64,000 nt of DNA from positions 310,001 through 374,000 of the forward strand of contig NZ_VTOL01000003.1 of the NCBI RefSeq assembly GCF_009801115.1. The letters are read 5' to 3'. Shown piece after piece: positions 25,780 through 35,279 of the stretch. A program made the position numbers and the translations under genes. A model generated the notes under the pieces. That model was not told the DNA's origin, made no database searches, and worked only from the letters and a program-made list of their open reading frames with translations. The stretch's first letter is position 1. Each line of letters starts with the position of its first letter. This DNA comes from Dyadobacter sp. 3J3 (GTDB taxonomy: Bacteria > Bacteroidota > Bacteroidia > Cytophagales > Spirosomataceae).

Positions 25780-27666
25780 TTATTTATCGTAGCCAGGATT
25801 TTGAAGTAATAATTTATTACGGTTGCTTTCATCACGACCAAACGGACGGAAGTACATTTTATCCAGCCACTGACGGTTTTCGTGCTGTACATCTTCAACT
25901 GGTGTATAAGTATAATTATAAACCGATGTATCAAATTTGTAAGGCTCGGTCATCGTTTTACCAGCTTTAAATTTACCGGTTACACTGATAAATGTAAGTT
26001 TTCTACCTAAGGTTGTGGGCGCGATCATCCAACGTCTTGTATCATGGTAACGTTGCTCTTCGTAAGCCATTTCAATTCTTTTTTCCTGACGGTAAGCTGC
26101 TGTAAGATCAGCTCCGCTTGCTTTGATTGCAGGCATACCTGCACGAAAACGAATTTTATTTAACCATAATAAAGCGTCTGCCTCATTACCTGTTTCAATG
26201 GAAGCTTCAATAAAGTTGAAAACAGCTTCTGTATAACGGAAGAAAGGCCACGGGATATTCTGACGGTCTGTATTATCAACCAGATTAGGGTTTGGATCGA
26301 TAAACTTACGCATGTAATAACCTGTACGGCTACCATTCCAATCTTCAATAGAGCTGCTGCGCGTATCTAATCCTTTTCTGTTAGTTATTGCCCCTTTGCT
26401 ATCAGCCAGGTCATAAGTACCAGTCTGGATCTGGTTCGCCGGATCCACGTTTCCTGAGATTTTATCACGAGGTTTCCAAGGCGCACCATCGTACATGATA
26501 CTTGCATAAAAACGTGGATCACGATTTACGTAAGGAGCTGCTGCATGTACAGGGTTAGTCCAATGAAAGGTTGTACCATCCATCATTTGATAATCATCAA
26601 CAATTAAGCCGATTGGTGTATTACCTGCCCAGTTATGGTATCCGTTAGGTCCGTTGTTCAAACCTGTCTGACGTGCACCTTCTGATTTACCAGGCGTAAA
26701 CTGACGGGCAAGGATCAAATCAACTGCTGCCGAAGCATCCAGTGTTTTATCTGCGCTTCCGCCTCCCATTGCCAAAGAAATGTAGTTCAATCTTCCTTCT
26801 TCCGCCGAAGCCGGAGCTGTAAGATTTAATTTATAACCTGATGTAGCATCAACAACCGCCTTTGCAGCTGCAAGCGCAGCCGTCCAACGCGCTTTACGGT
26901 CACCACTTACATAACCCAGGAATTCCGGATTTGCATAACCAGAGATTGTAGTCGATTTCGTTTTTGCTGTTGGGATATCATGCAAATCACTTGCTGCATA
27001 AAGCAAAACACGTGATTTCAAAGCAAGAGCCGCCAATTTAGTTGCGCGTCCTGATTGTAAAGTTTTACCATCAAGATAAACCGCTGCACTATCGGCATCC
27101 TTAACAATGAATTTGATACATTCATCATACGTATTTCTAGCCACAGTATAGTCTTCGCCAAGACCGTAAACTTTTGAAACCAGTGGAACCGAACCGTAGT
27201 AACGTACCAATTGCTGATAGTAATAAGCACGCAAAAAGTGGGTTTCACCTTTTAAGCGGTCTTTCAAAACTTTATCCTCGAAGGACGTTGTAGAATATAG
27301 ATTTTGAAGAGCAATATTACAGGCACGGATACGGGTGTACATAGGGCTCCATCTGTAAGTATCATCTTCCCAGCCAAGGTTGGAAGGGCTTAAACTTCCT
27401 TCATTGATTGTATTGATGTTTCTTCCTGTATGCGTAAACACTGCCTCGTCCGTAAGGGAAGCAAGCATTTGCTCAGCGAATCCGCCTTGCTGTAAACCGT
27501 TGTAAATTTCAGTAACAAAAGCTTCAGACAATGCACCATCTTTCCAGACAAGATCCGAACTGATTTCAGTTTGCGGGGTCGTGTCGAGGAAATCAGTATC
27601 ACAGGATACCAAACCTACGGTACCGAGTAATCCAAAAAGTATTATATTCTTGTAATTGAATTTCAT
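25780..27666 (-). CDS. RagB/SusD family nutrient-uptake lipoprotein
   Basis: A 628-aa SusD-like outer-membrane lipoprotein (lipobox LVSC, Cys22, then DTDFLDTTPQTEIS). TPR-like helices such as YYQQLVRYYGSVPLVSKVYG and the C-terminal region with RMEMAYEE-like RIEMAYEEQRYHDTRRW are family hallmarks. It forms the lid over the SusC pore and binds the ligand. It starts 13 bp after the SusC gene. Length is normal to slightly long. The ligand is unknown; no glycoside hydrolase is in the operon, so it may not be a plain polysaccharide. Confidence 0.95.
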   Translation of the reverse strand: MKFNYKNIILFGLLGTVGLVSCDTDFLDTTPQTEISSDLVWKDGALSEAFVTEIYNGLQQGGFAEQMLASLTDEAVFTHTGRNINTINEGSLSPSNLGWEDDTYRWSPMYTRIRACNIALQNLYSTTSFEDKVLKDRLKGETHFLRAYYYQQLVRYYGSVPLVSKVYGLGEDYTVARNTYDECIKFIVKDADSAAVYLDGKTLQSGRATKLAALALKSRVLLYAASDLHDIPTAKTKSTTISGYANPEFLGYVSGDRKARWTAALAAAKAVVDATSGYKLNLTAPASAEEGRLNYISLAMGGGSADKTLDASAAVDLILARQFTPGKSEGARQTGLNNGPNGYHNWAGNTPIGLIVDDYQMMDGTTFHWTNPVHAAAPYVNRDPRFYASIMYDGAPWKPRDKISGNVDPANQIQTGTYDLADSKGAITNRKGLDTRSSSIEDWNGSRTGYYMRKFIDPNPNLVDNTDRQNIPWPFFRYTEAVFNFIEASIETGNEADALLWLNKIRFRAGMPAIKASGADLTAAYRQEKRIEMAYEEQRYHDTRRWMIAPTTLGRKLTFISVTGKFKAGKTMTEPYKFDTSVYNYTYTPVEDVQHENRQWLDKMYFRPFGRDESNRNKLLLQNPGYDK

Positions 27667-27679
27667 AATTTAATATTCG

Positions 27680-30600
27680 TTAGAATGATACGCGAACACC
27701 CATGTTAATAATTTTCGACTGAGGATAGTATTGTCCGCTCGTGTTGGTGGATTCAGGATCCCAGATTTTAATTTTATCCCATGTCAGGATGTTTAGTGCA
27801 TTTGCATAAACACGGAAACTTCCTACACCAATTTTCTTACCAAGATCAGATGGCAGGTTCCAGCCAATTTCTATATTTTTCAAACGCAGATAGTTATTAC
27901 TTTTTAGGTAATAAGTATTTGCACCGGCGTTACCAGTATTTGTGTAATACGTATTGTTACGGTTTGCCAAACGAGGATCAACTTCACTTGGGTGATCAAT
28001 CGTCCAACGGTGGTCGTAAGCATATTTCAAATAGTTACCAATATCACCTGACTCTGTTTGTCCAATATATTGTAAACCACCTGTTGCTCCCTGGAACAAA
28101 ATAGCGATATCAAAAGCTTTGTAGCTGGCATTGATTGTAGCACCACCTGTGAAAGTAGGACGTTGTGTTTTATCCGAACGAACTCTATCATCCGCATTGA
28201 TTTTGCCATCACCATTCACATCCTTGAACTTCATATCACCGGGACGAATTGTTCCTGTAATTGGACTATAATCAAGTTTGTTTCCATCCACCGCAGCCTG
28301 ATCTTTGAAAACACCATCATACTGATAAGCAAGAAATGCCTGATATTGTCTTCCGGTAGTGGTCTGGTAAGAAGGTATACCAGGAGTTTCATCCCAGAAA
28401 GTGATTTTGTTTTTAGCATAACCACCATTTACACCGAACGAGTAATTAAAATCACCCGCGTTTCCATCGTAGCTAACTTTGAATTCATATCCTTTATTTT
28501 TCATTTTACCCAAATTCACAGGAGGAAGTTTTCCATCGATACCTGCTGAGGAAGGTGTAGAACCTGTCTGCTGAATAAGAATTTTAGAACGAACATTATA
28601 GAAATAATCAAATTCGAAGTTGATTTTTCCTTTAAGCAACGAACCTTCAAAACCTACGTTTGAGTTGTTTGCAACTTCCCACGTAAAGTTTTTATTAGCA
28701 ACGCGTGCTTCGTATAATGACTTAACAACCTGGTTGTCCAGAATGTACGAGTTGAATGACATTGTAGACAAATACTGGTATTCAGCCAATGTAGAACTGT
28801 TTGGCAAATAAGCTTCAGCTCCCATTTGTCCCCATGATGCTCTCAATTTCACGTTATCAAGAAACTTGATGTTTTCTTTCCAGAAACCCTCTTCTGACAT
28901 TCTCCATCCAGCAGATACACCCGGAAAGAAACCCCAACGACCTTGTTTTGGAAAAATATAAGAAGCATCCGCTCTCCACAAAAATTCAGCAAGATATTTC
29001 TCTTTGTAATTGTAACCCAAACGTCCGAAATAGCTCAAACGTGCGCGTTGGTAAAGATCAGTGTTGTTATAAGTAGTACCATTTACATTTACAGATCCAG
29101 AGTTACCGATATTCTGTTCCAGGTTACCACCTGCATAAAGTTGATCAGCAACCGGTGAGATGAAATAACGACGGTAAGCAAAGAAACCATCTGCATCTAC
29201 TTTCTCATGCTGAACACCAGCCATTACGTTAAATGCATGCGCTCCAAAAGTTTTGTCGTAGTTCACCTGGCCTGTTAACAAAACTGACAATTCCTGAGAA
29301 GAAGTTTCAGTTAGACGTGCATCATTGAAAGTTGAACGAACCGAACCCGTCAGCAAAGGAGAAACTCCGTCCGCTTCATAGGATTTTTTATCCCAATAGT
29401 AAAGTTTCCATGGCTGGGCAAAGTTCTTATTGCGGCCGAATTTTTTATCAATTGCTGCCGATCCTGTTACTTTCAAACCTGTAATACCAGGAATAAGTAC
29501 TTCAACCGAACCGTTGGTTTGAACGTAATCTCTTTTATCACGGATGTAACCTGTTGAATTGGTAGTAATTAACGCTGGATTTTGTCCGTTTTCAATATCC
29601 GGTCCTGGTAATCCGTTTGGCCAGATAGCGATTTCAGTTGGTTTTCCACGCATCAACATACGGAAGATAGCGCCTGCATCACCACCATTTGGAGAGAAAC
29701 GGTATTCTTCACGTGCAGCAATACCCAGTTTTGCAGTTACATATTTGTTTATTTTTGCATCAAGATTTAGACGAAGACTATACTGCTTGTAACCTGTTGC
29801 AGAATTTTTGTAAATACCATCCTGGTTTAAATATCCTAACGAAGTAAGATATTTAACATTTTCACTACCACCCATCAATTGAAGATTGTGGCGTTGTTGC
29901 GGTGACCATGGTTTGATAACCTCTTTGTACCAGTCAGTATTTGGATGAATCAAAGGATCCGAACCATCTTTAAATTTCTGAATATCTGTGGGAGTAAATA
30001 CAGCATTCACTACATCACCTTTTGTTGTTTTGTATGTTCCGTTTGTGTTGAAACCAGTCAATGCACCATTCCACTCTCCTGTTGGAATGTTGTCATAAAT
30101 TTGCAGTTCGTTACGGATCGTGGCATATTCACCAGCATCCGACATTTTTGGAGTACGTGTTGGACGAGCCAAACCGAAGTTATAATCATATGACAACTGA
30201 GGCTTACCAGATTTACCACGTTTTGTCGTGATCAGTATAACCCCGTTACCCGCACGTGATCCGTAAATTGCGGCAGCAGCATCCTTCAAAACAGAAACAC
30301 TTTCAATATCAGCAGGGTTGATACGATCCAAACCACCACTACGGTTAGGAACACCATCCACAACGATGAGGGCATCACTGTTACCCAATGAGTTGGTACC
30401 ACGGATACGGATTGCCGATCCATCAAAACCTGGCTCTCCACTTGACTGAACAGCAGAGACGCCCGGAAGGCGGCCGCTCAATGTATTGGAAAGGTTAGCA
30501 GCGGGTGCTTTTTCAAGCTCAGAACCCTTAACTGCAACTACCGACCCTGTCAACGTTGCTTTTTTAGCGGTACCATAACCAACAACAATCACTTCATTCA

Positions 30601-30931
30601 GAGATTTTATGTCGGTTGCGAGCGTAACATCTAAAACAGATTTGTTGTTAAGGGGAATTTCTTGTGTCAGGTAGCCGATAAAAGAAAATACCAATACGGC
30701 ATTTCCATTGGTAGTACTAACAGTATAATTACCTTCAATATCCGAAACGGATCCTGCTGTGGTTCCTTTCACAACAACGCTTACACCCGGCAGTCCTTGG
30801 CCCTGATCATCTTTCACTCTACCTTTTACAGTGGACTGAGCAAAAGCTCCAAGTGCCACACCAAAGGCAAGAAAGAGAGAAAGAATATATCGTCCCTTGA
30901 AACGATATCTACTTTGAGTATTAATTCCCAT
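27680..30931 (-). CDS. SusC/RagA family TonB-linked outer-membrane protein
   Basis: A 1083-aa TonB-dependent transporter. The signal peptide ends GAFAQ near residue 32. A carboxypeptidase-regulatory-like domain at about 34-110 (VKGRVKDDQGQGLPGVSVVV) is followed by the SusC linker LNEVIVVGYGTAKKATLTGS. The plug has the family motif SVLKDAAAAIYGSRAGNGVI near residue 215. The barrel ends with Phe. It imports the ligand captured by SusD using TonB energy. It is the first gene of a SusC-SusD-VCBS-haloperoxidase operon. No sigma/anti-sigma regulator is adjacent. A TTTG/TACATTTG promoter lies about 250 bp upstream. Confidence 0.96.
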   Translation of the reverse strand: MGINTQSRYRFKGRYILSLFLAFGVALGAFAQSTVKGRVKDDQGQGLPGVSVVVKGTTAGSVSDIEGNYTVSTTNGNAVLVFSFIGYLTQEIPLNNKSVLDVTLATDIKSLNEVIVVGYGTAKKATLTGSVVAVKGSELEKAPAANLSNTLSGRLPGVSAVQSSGEPGFDGSAIRIRGTNSLGNSDALIVVDGVPNRSGGLDRINPADIESVSVLKDAAAAIYGSRAGNGVILITTKRGKSGKPQLSYDYNFGLARPTRTPKMSDAGEYATIRNELQIYDNIPTGEWNGALTGFNTNGTYKTTKGDVVNAVFTPTDIQKFKDGSDPLIHPNTDWYKEVIKPWSPQQRHNLQLMGGSENVKYLTSLGYLNQDGIYKNSATGYKQYSLRLNLDAKINKYVTAKLGIAAREEYRFSPNGGDAGAIFRMLMRGKPTEIAIWPNGLPGPDIENGQNPALITTNSTGYIRDKRDYVQTNGSVEVLIPGITGLKVTGSAAIDKKFGRNKNFAQPWKLYYWDKKSYEADGVSPLLTGSVRSTFNDARLTETSSQELSVLLTGQVNYDKTFGAHAFNVMAGVQHEKVDADGFFAYRRYFISPVADQLYAGGNLEQNIGNSGSVNVNGTTYNNTDLYQRARLSYFGRLGYNYKEKYLAEFLWRADASYIFPKQGRWGFFPGVSAGWRMSEEGFWKENIKFLDNVKLRASWGQMGAEAYLPNSSTLAEYQYLSTMSFNSYILDNQVVKSLYEARVANKNFTWEVANNSNVGFEGSLLKGKINFEFDYFYNVRSKILIQQTGSTPSSAGIDGKLPPVNLGKMKNKGYEFKVSYDGNAGDFNYSFGVNGGYAKNKITFWDETPGIPSYQTTTGRQYQAFLAYQYDGVFKDQAAVDGNKLDYSPITGTIRPGDMKFKDVNGDGKINADDRVRSDKTQRPTFTGGATINASYKAFDIAILFQGATGGLQYIGQTESGDIGNYLKYAYDHRWTIDHPSEVDPRLANRNNTYYTNTGNAGANTYYLKSNNYLRLKNIEIGWNLPSDLGKKIGVGSFRVYANALNILTWDKIKIWDPESTNTSGQYYPQSKIINMGVRVSF

Positions 30932-31189
30932 AGATTAATTGATAAAATAATAAAATAGTTGGTAAAATTTTTAGACCTATATCCTTAAACGGGCCTGTCA
31001 ATGCGAACAATCAGCCACGAAACCTAGTGTCGAAATCACACAATTAGTAGTAAAAAAAAAGTAAATTTTTATCATTCAATAGAGTTAAAATGTGACAAAA
31101 AAAATAATTCATTAACGCTCATACAATCTACTTCTAATGCTATTCTAATCACAAATAATTATCCTACACTATTATCTTAATTAAGTACT

Positions 31190-31222
31190 CAAATGTATAT
31201 TTTACTCATTCGGATGTACAAA
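31190..31222 (-). promoter_or_regulatory. Candidate promoter of the SusC operon
   Basis: The minus strand reads TTTG (31222-31219), a 21-nt spacer, then TACATTTG (31197-31190). This fits the Bacteroidota -33 TTTG / -7 TAnnTTTG pattern. It implies a leader of about 250 nt before the SusC ATG, which is long. Confidence 0.4.
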
Positions 31223-31483
31223 AAGATATTAAATTTATTACAAATAAAAGCACTCTTTGTTTATGAATATGTTTTATAAGAAAATAACAACAATAATTAA
31301 CTAAACAGTTTAGCTCCTGATCAAAATACAAGGGATAACTGCAAAAAAAATACCACTTCATTTTTTTGATTAAATTTCACACCAATTAAAAAATCGATGT
31401 AAGAAGTCATTTACCAACTAGATAATTTCATTTTTTTATATTAATTTTCCTCTTAAAAATAATTATCCGCCTATTGATCTTTC

Positions 31484-31517
31484 TTGATTATCTTCGCAGG
31501 TTGCTTCGGTATATTTG
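31484..31517 (+). promoter_or_regulatory. Candidate promoter of the haloperoxidase-like gene
   Basis: TTG (31484-31486) and TATATTTG (31510-31517) match the Bacteroidota promoter, with a slightly long 23-nt spacer. It lies 34 bp upstream of the ATG at 31552 and inside the longer frame, which supports the downstream start. Confidence 0.45.
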
Positions 31518-31551
31518 TTACCCGACCATTCGTAATTTTTTTACTTATACA

Positions 31552-32910
31552 ATGAAATTTACAAGCATTAGCCTACTGGTTTTAGTTACTTTTTTCACCT
31601 ACTCATGCAAAAAATCTTCTACACCTGAAGAATACAACGCAAAAGCATCTGACCCTAAACTTTTCCACGAAACGACTACCCAACTTACGGATGTAATTAT
31701 CCACGATATATTCAAACCGCCTGTTGCCAGCCGTATTTACAGCTATTCATTTCTAGCGGCTTACGAAGCACTTCTTCCCGGCTATTCTGATTACCAGTCC
31801 TTGGCAGGACAGATCAATAAATTCGCAGCACCGCCAAAACCAGAATCTGGTGCAGCATACTGCTTTCCGCTGGCAAGTATAAAAGCATTTACGGTTGTTG
31901 GCCGGACACTTACCTTTTCAGGTAACCTGTGGGATGATTATGAAAAAAATCTTTTTAAGAAGTATGAAGACATGGGCATTCCGGAAGATGTATATGAACG
32001 GTCCATTGCTTATGGTGACACCGTTGCAAAGCACGTTTTGGCTTATGCTTCAAAAGATCATTACAAAGAAATACGCGGCTTCCGTTACACCGTAACCAAT
32101 GAGCCAGGCACATGGGTGCCTACGCCCCCCGCTTATGCGGATGCATGCGAACCTATGTGGAATACCGTGAGGACTTTCTCGCTGGATTCTGTAACACAAT
32201 TCCGCTGCCCGCCACCAGCGAAATATGATTTGAACAAAAATAGTCCGTTTATGAAACTGACTATGGAGGTTTATAATATCGCAAAAAATTTAACTGAGGA
32301 GCAAAAAGCCACAGCATACTTCTGGGACGATAATGCTTTTGTTACCAATGTGGTCGGCCATGCCATGTTTGCCAACAAAAAAATGACACCCGCGGGACAC
32401 TGGCTGGCAATCATTAAAAATGTTACAACTGAGAAAAAGCTGAATCTCATGGAAGTTAATGAGGCGTATACCTTAGGTGCGTTAGCGCTTTTTGATGGTT
32501 TTGTTTCTTGCTGGGACGAAAAATACAAGAGTGTGCGAATCCGTCCCGAAACTGTAATTAACAACAACTGGGATCCGAACTGGCGGCCATTTCTGGAAAC
32601 ACCGGCTTTCCCGGAATATGTAAGCGGGCATAGTACAATTTCAGCCGCCTGCGGCGTAGTTTTAACAAAATTAGTTGGAGAAAATGTCGCTTTTACTGAT
32701 ACTACCGAGAAAAAATACGGACATGGTGTAAAATCTTTCAAATCATTTAAAGATGCCTATTGGGATGCTTCCATCAGCCGCGTTTATGGCGGAATTCACT
32801 ACCGTGACGGCGTGGAGGAAGGAACGCATCTGGGTGAGAAAATTGGCCAGCATGTGTTGAATCGGGTGATAACAAGGAAATCAGGAAAGGAATCAGCAAT
32901 GGTCAAATAG
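31552..32910 (+). CDS. Second vanadium-dependent haloperoxidase/PAP2-like lipoprotein
   Basis: About 452 aa from the ATG at 31552, which gives a signal peptide and lipobox (YSC, then KKSS). The frame is open from an ATG at 31474, but a promoter lies inside that extension. The active-site segments parallel the protein at 20917: KYKSVRIRPE, PEYVSGHSTIS and SRVYGGIHY. The two also share TQLTDVIIHDI-type N-terminal and PGTWVPTPP-type central segments, so they are clear paralogues. It could be a haloperoxidase or a phosphatase on the cell surface. It is divergent from the SusC operon and may act on the same ligand. No obvious terminator follows. Confidence 0.9.
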   Translation: MKFTSISLLVLVTFFTYSCKKSSTPEEYNAKASDPKLFHETTTQLTDVIIHDIFKPPVASRIYSYSFLAAYEALLPGYSDYQSLAGQINKFAAPPKPESGAAYCFPLASIKAFTVVGRTLTFSGNLWDDYEKNLFKKYEDMGIPEDVYERSIAYGDTVAKHVLAYASKDHYKEIRGFRYTVTNEPGTWVPTPPAYADACEPMWNTVRTFSLDSVTQFRCPPPAKYDLNKNSPFMKLTMEVYNIAKNLTEEQKATAYFWDDNAFVTNVVGHAMFANKKMTPAGHWLAIIKNVTTEKKLNLMEVNEAYTLGALALFDGFVSCWDEKYKSVRIRPETVINNNWDPNWRPFLETPAFPEYVSGHSTISAACGVVLTKLVGENVAFTDTTEKKYGHGVKSFKSFKDAYWDASISRVYGGIHYRDGVEEGTHLGEKIGQHVLNRVITRKSGKESAMVK

Positions 32911-32964
32911 AAAAAGAATTTTATCAGGAAAGTAACTATTACTGCATACTGGCAAATATTGCTG

Positions 32965-33780
32965 CTAGTATGTCTTTATATACCTATTTTTTTCCTGCAA
33001 GTATTCAGATTTATTACCACCATCAATCCTGAATTTTGTTCTGATAGTCTGATATTTTTCGACACCAAGTATAACCGAGCAGGAAAAATGAAGATGGGGG
33101 CCGCTGCTGAAACCCGTGTTTCCGCTTAGTCCTATTACCTCACCTTTTTTGACGATGTCGCCGGCTGACACTTTTGATCCATTTTGAATCAGATGTGAAT
33201 AGTTGGCGATTGTGCCATCTGAATGGTAAATGAGTATATAATTATGCATTTTCTTACACTCCTCTCTCAGGCATGACCCGGTATTGCTCTGTACAACTTT
33301 TATTACAACCCCTTCCCTGACAGCCGTAATTTCTGTTCCCTCTGCCATTATAAAATCCAGCGCATTATCATTTTGGTGCGAGAAGCTCCCTTGGTATCCC
33401 TGAACAAGATAATATTCCTTGTTTTTTAGAAAAGGCAGACCATATTCGTATTCCTCATCGTATCTGATATTATTGATATTCCCCAAACTGGAATAAAAAT
33501 TGTAGGAAAATTTATCAGGCATTGACGGATATATAGCATCTAATTCTCCCAACATAAATTTTTCGGTTTTTTCCGGTATTACAAATATTTTCTTTCTTCC
33601 TTTTGAGAAGCGTAAATTTACCAAATTCAAATCCAGCGCCATTGAAACAGGACAAAAGGCGTTATTGTCTGCATAAAGTATGTAGCCATTTTTCTTCCTT
33701 TCAACAAAGACGCGAAGCTCTTGCTGGGCACAAGCGGAAAAATATAACAGATTACAAATGAGGATAAAAAATAATTTCAT
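32965..33780 (-). CDS. M23 (LytM) family peptidase, secreted
   Basis: A 271-aa protein with a signal peptide ending SACAQ, where Cys17 could also be a lipobox. The N-terminal domain is unrecognised. The LytM domain at about 125-245 has the zinc-binding HQNDNALDF segment and the catalytic/zinc HLHF in GPHLHFS, with the GLSGNTGFSSG loop. All key residues are present, so it is likely an active peptidoglycan endopeptidase. It lies 68 bp downstream of the GT2 gene on the same strand, so the two may be co-transcribed. A role in cell-wall remodelling linked to the export locus is possible but unproven. Confidence 0.9.
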   Translation of the reverse strand: MKLFFILICNLLYFSACAQQELRVFVERKKNGYILYADNNAFCPVSMALDLNLVNLRFSKGRKKIFVIPEKTEKFMLGELDAIYPSMPDKFSYNFYSSLGNINNIRYDEEYEYGLPFLKNKEYYLVQGYQGSFSHQNDNALDFIMAEGTEITAVREGVVIKVVQSNTGSCLREECKKMHNYILIYHSDGTIANYSHLIQNGSKVSAGDIVKKGEVIGLSGNTGFSSGPHLHFSCSVILGVEKYQTIRTKFRIDGGNKSEYLQEKNRYIKTY

Positions 33781-33848
33781 AAAGTATGTGTCAGTACTGA
33801 AAAGAAGTAGTTGTACCAGAGCAATTCAATTGGCTAACTCCAATACTT

Positions 33849-34739
33849 TTAAAAGAATAAATCATTGATTTTTTGGTGGAAATCATTTAACCATTTCCTA
33901 TCATATCTTTTGTTGAGAACCGTGGAATTCAAAATTTTACGAATCCATTGATCCAATTCTTGCTTTTTACTAGTTTCTGATAAAAAAGGACCCGCCAAAC
34001 CGAAACAAATTGCTGCATGTAATTTTAACTCTTCAACGGAATGACTTATTTCCAGTTTATCAAGTTCTCTGGACAATAAAGAAAGTACTCGTACTTTCAA
34101 ATCCTTTTGGTGCCTGTTACAACTATTATCAGAATACCAGCGGTATGAAAGTCCCAATAAAGGCAGATTTGTAACCTTACTTATTTCTGAAAAGCGAATC
34201 CATAAATCATGATCTTCGCAATATTGAAATTCCGGGTCATATCGTAATTTCCGGGCAATTTCCGTACGCATCGTAACCGAAGAATGCGCAAATTGATTAC
34301 GAAATATCAAACTCATCCGCAAAGTGTCACTATCGGTCAATGTTTTACGGGTATGGATTATCTTACCTTTTTCATCAATCGTATGATACCAGCAACCGAC
34401 CATTCCGTAATTCTTATTCTTCTCCAAAAAATCAATCTGGGTTTGTAATCTGTCAGCCAGCATAAGATCGTCTGCATCCATACGCGCAATGTACTTTCCC
34501 TCTGCCAGATCCAAACCACGGTTCAAACTGGCAACAATACCCATATTACTTTCATTTTTATAATACCGTATACGTTTATCGCTCAGTTTCTTGATCAGCT
34601 CTTCTGTATTATCGGTACTTCCGTCGTCAATAATAAGAACTTCATAATCTGAATATTTTTGGGAGAGCACACTTAACAGGGCTGATTGGATATATTTCGC
34701 TCCGTTGTATGAGGGAATTAAAACGGTCGTTTCTGGCAT
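33849..34739 (-). CDS. Glycosyltransferase family 2 protein
   Basis: A 296-aa GT-A fold transferase. The N-terminus TTVLIPSYNGAKYIQSALLS and LIIDDGSTDNT bind the nucleotide. The DXD motif is in RMDADDLM near residue 88, and the acceptor/catalytic ED motif in YCEDHDLWIRF near residue 175. It is soluble, with no membrane helix. It adds a sugar to an unknown acceptor. A strong terminator lies between it and the membrane-protein genes upstream (34755-34784), so it is probably a separate unit from the export locus. Confidence 0.92.
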   Translation of the reverse strand: MPETTVLIPSYNGAKYIQSALLSVLSQKYSDYEVLIIDDGSTDNTEELIKKLSDKRIRYYKNESNMGIVASLNRGLDLAEGKYIARMDADDLMLADRLQTQIDFLEKNKNYGMVGCWYHTIDEKGKIIHTRKTLTDSDTLRMSLIFRNQFAHSSVTMRTEIARKLRYDPEFQYCEDHDLWIRFSEISKVTNLPLLGLSYRWYSDNSCNRHQKDLKVRVLSLLSRELDKLEISHSVEELKLHAAICFGLAGPFLSETSKKQELDQWIRKILNSTVLNKRYDRKWLNDFHQKINDLFF

Positions 34740-34754
34740 ATTTAATTAAAGAGA

Positions 34755-34784
34755 CAAAAAAGTCCCGGTGCTGCCATCGGGACT
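34755..34784 (-). terminator. Terminator of the GG-leader substrate operon
   Basis: On the minus strand AGTCCCGATG and CACCGGGACT form a 10-bp stem with one wobble pair and a 4-nt loop, followed by six T. It ends the three-gene operon that starts at 36457. Confidence 0.85.
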
Positions 34785-34832
34785 CTTAAATAATTACAAT
34801 TACCGATTAACATTGATAAACTTTATACCTCA

Positions 34833-35240
34833 TTAGATCCAGTGACCAAAAACCAATCGATTTCTAAGTACCATAAAAATAAAAGGAGACAAAATTAGGA
34901 AAATCAATATACACCAATAAAGCAAACGTCCGTTTTCACTATTTAAGAACATATCACTTCTATACCTCGAGTATATTTTTAAATACCTTTTATTTCGAAT
35001 GAAAAAGAAATAAAATATACAACAAGATATAGAAAGCATCAGGTACCCATCTGTTTTTGAAATACCAAGATTCCTACTCTCCGGATTTTTTAAGACAGTC
35101 AAAACAGTTATGACAAGCAAGGTAAAACAGCATAAAACCAATGAAAAGATAAAAAAAACCGTTATCACAGGGGTGTCTATTTTATGTTCGGTTTTAAGAG
35201 AGTAATGATTTAGAATAACGTAATATAATTTACCAAGCAT
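34833..35240 (-). CDS. Small membrane protein, candidate immunity protein A
   Basis: A 135-aa protein with about three to four predicted membrane helices (TPVITVFFIFSLVLCCFTLL, then MLSISCCIFYFFFI, then YWCILIFLILSPFIFMVL), with basic loops between them. No known domain is recognised. It resembles the neighbour at 35280 in length, in its ML(G/K)xLY start and in topology, so the two may be old paralogues. It is the third gene of the operon headed by the double-glycine substrate and lies directly before the operon terminator. Its position suggests immunity to, or membrane handling of, the exported protein. Confidence 0.7.
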   Translation of the reverse strand: MLGKLYYVILNHYSLKTEHKIDTPVITVFFIFSLVLCCFTLLVITVLTVLKNPESRNLGISKTDGYLMLSISCCIFYFFFIRNKRYLKIYSRYRSDMFLNSENGRLLYWCILIFLILSPFIFMVLRNRLVFGHWI

Positions 35241-35279
35241 AATCTACTCTTAGTGAACCAGTTAGCACTTCTATTACAT

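Larger units (their letters stand above)
30932..31551. other. Divergent AT-rich regulatory region
   Basis: This 620-bp region between the divergent SusC and haloperoxidase-like genes is strongly AT-rich and has no credible gene. It contains candidate promoters for both directions (31190-31222 and 31484-31517) and a small palindrome, CTAAAC-A-GTTTAG at 31301-31313. The palindrome could be a shared operator. Confidence 0.5.

Noticed and set aside
33849..34739. GT2 glycosyltransferase as a modification enzyme of the double-glycine substrate
   Set aside because: A strong terminator separates it from the substrate operon, so linkage is not supported by the sequence, although glycosylation cannot be excluded.
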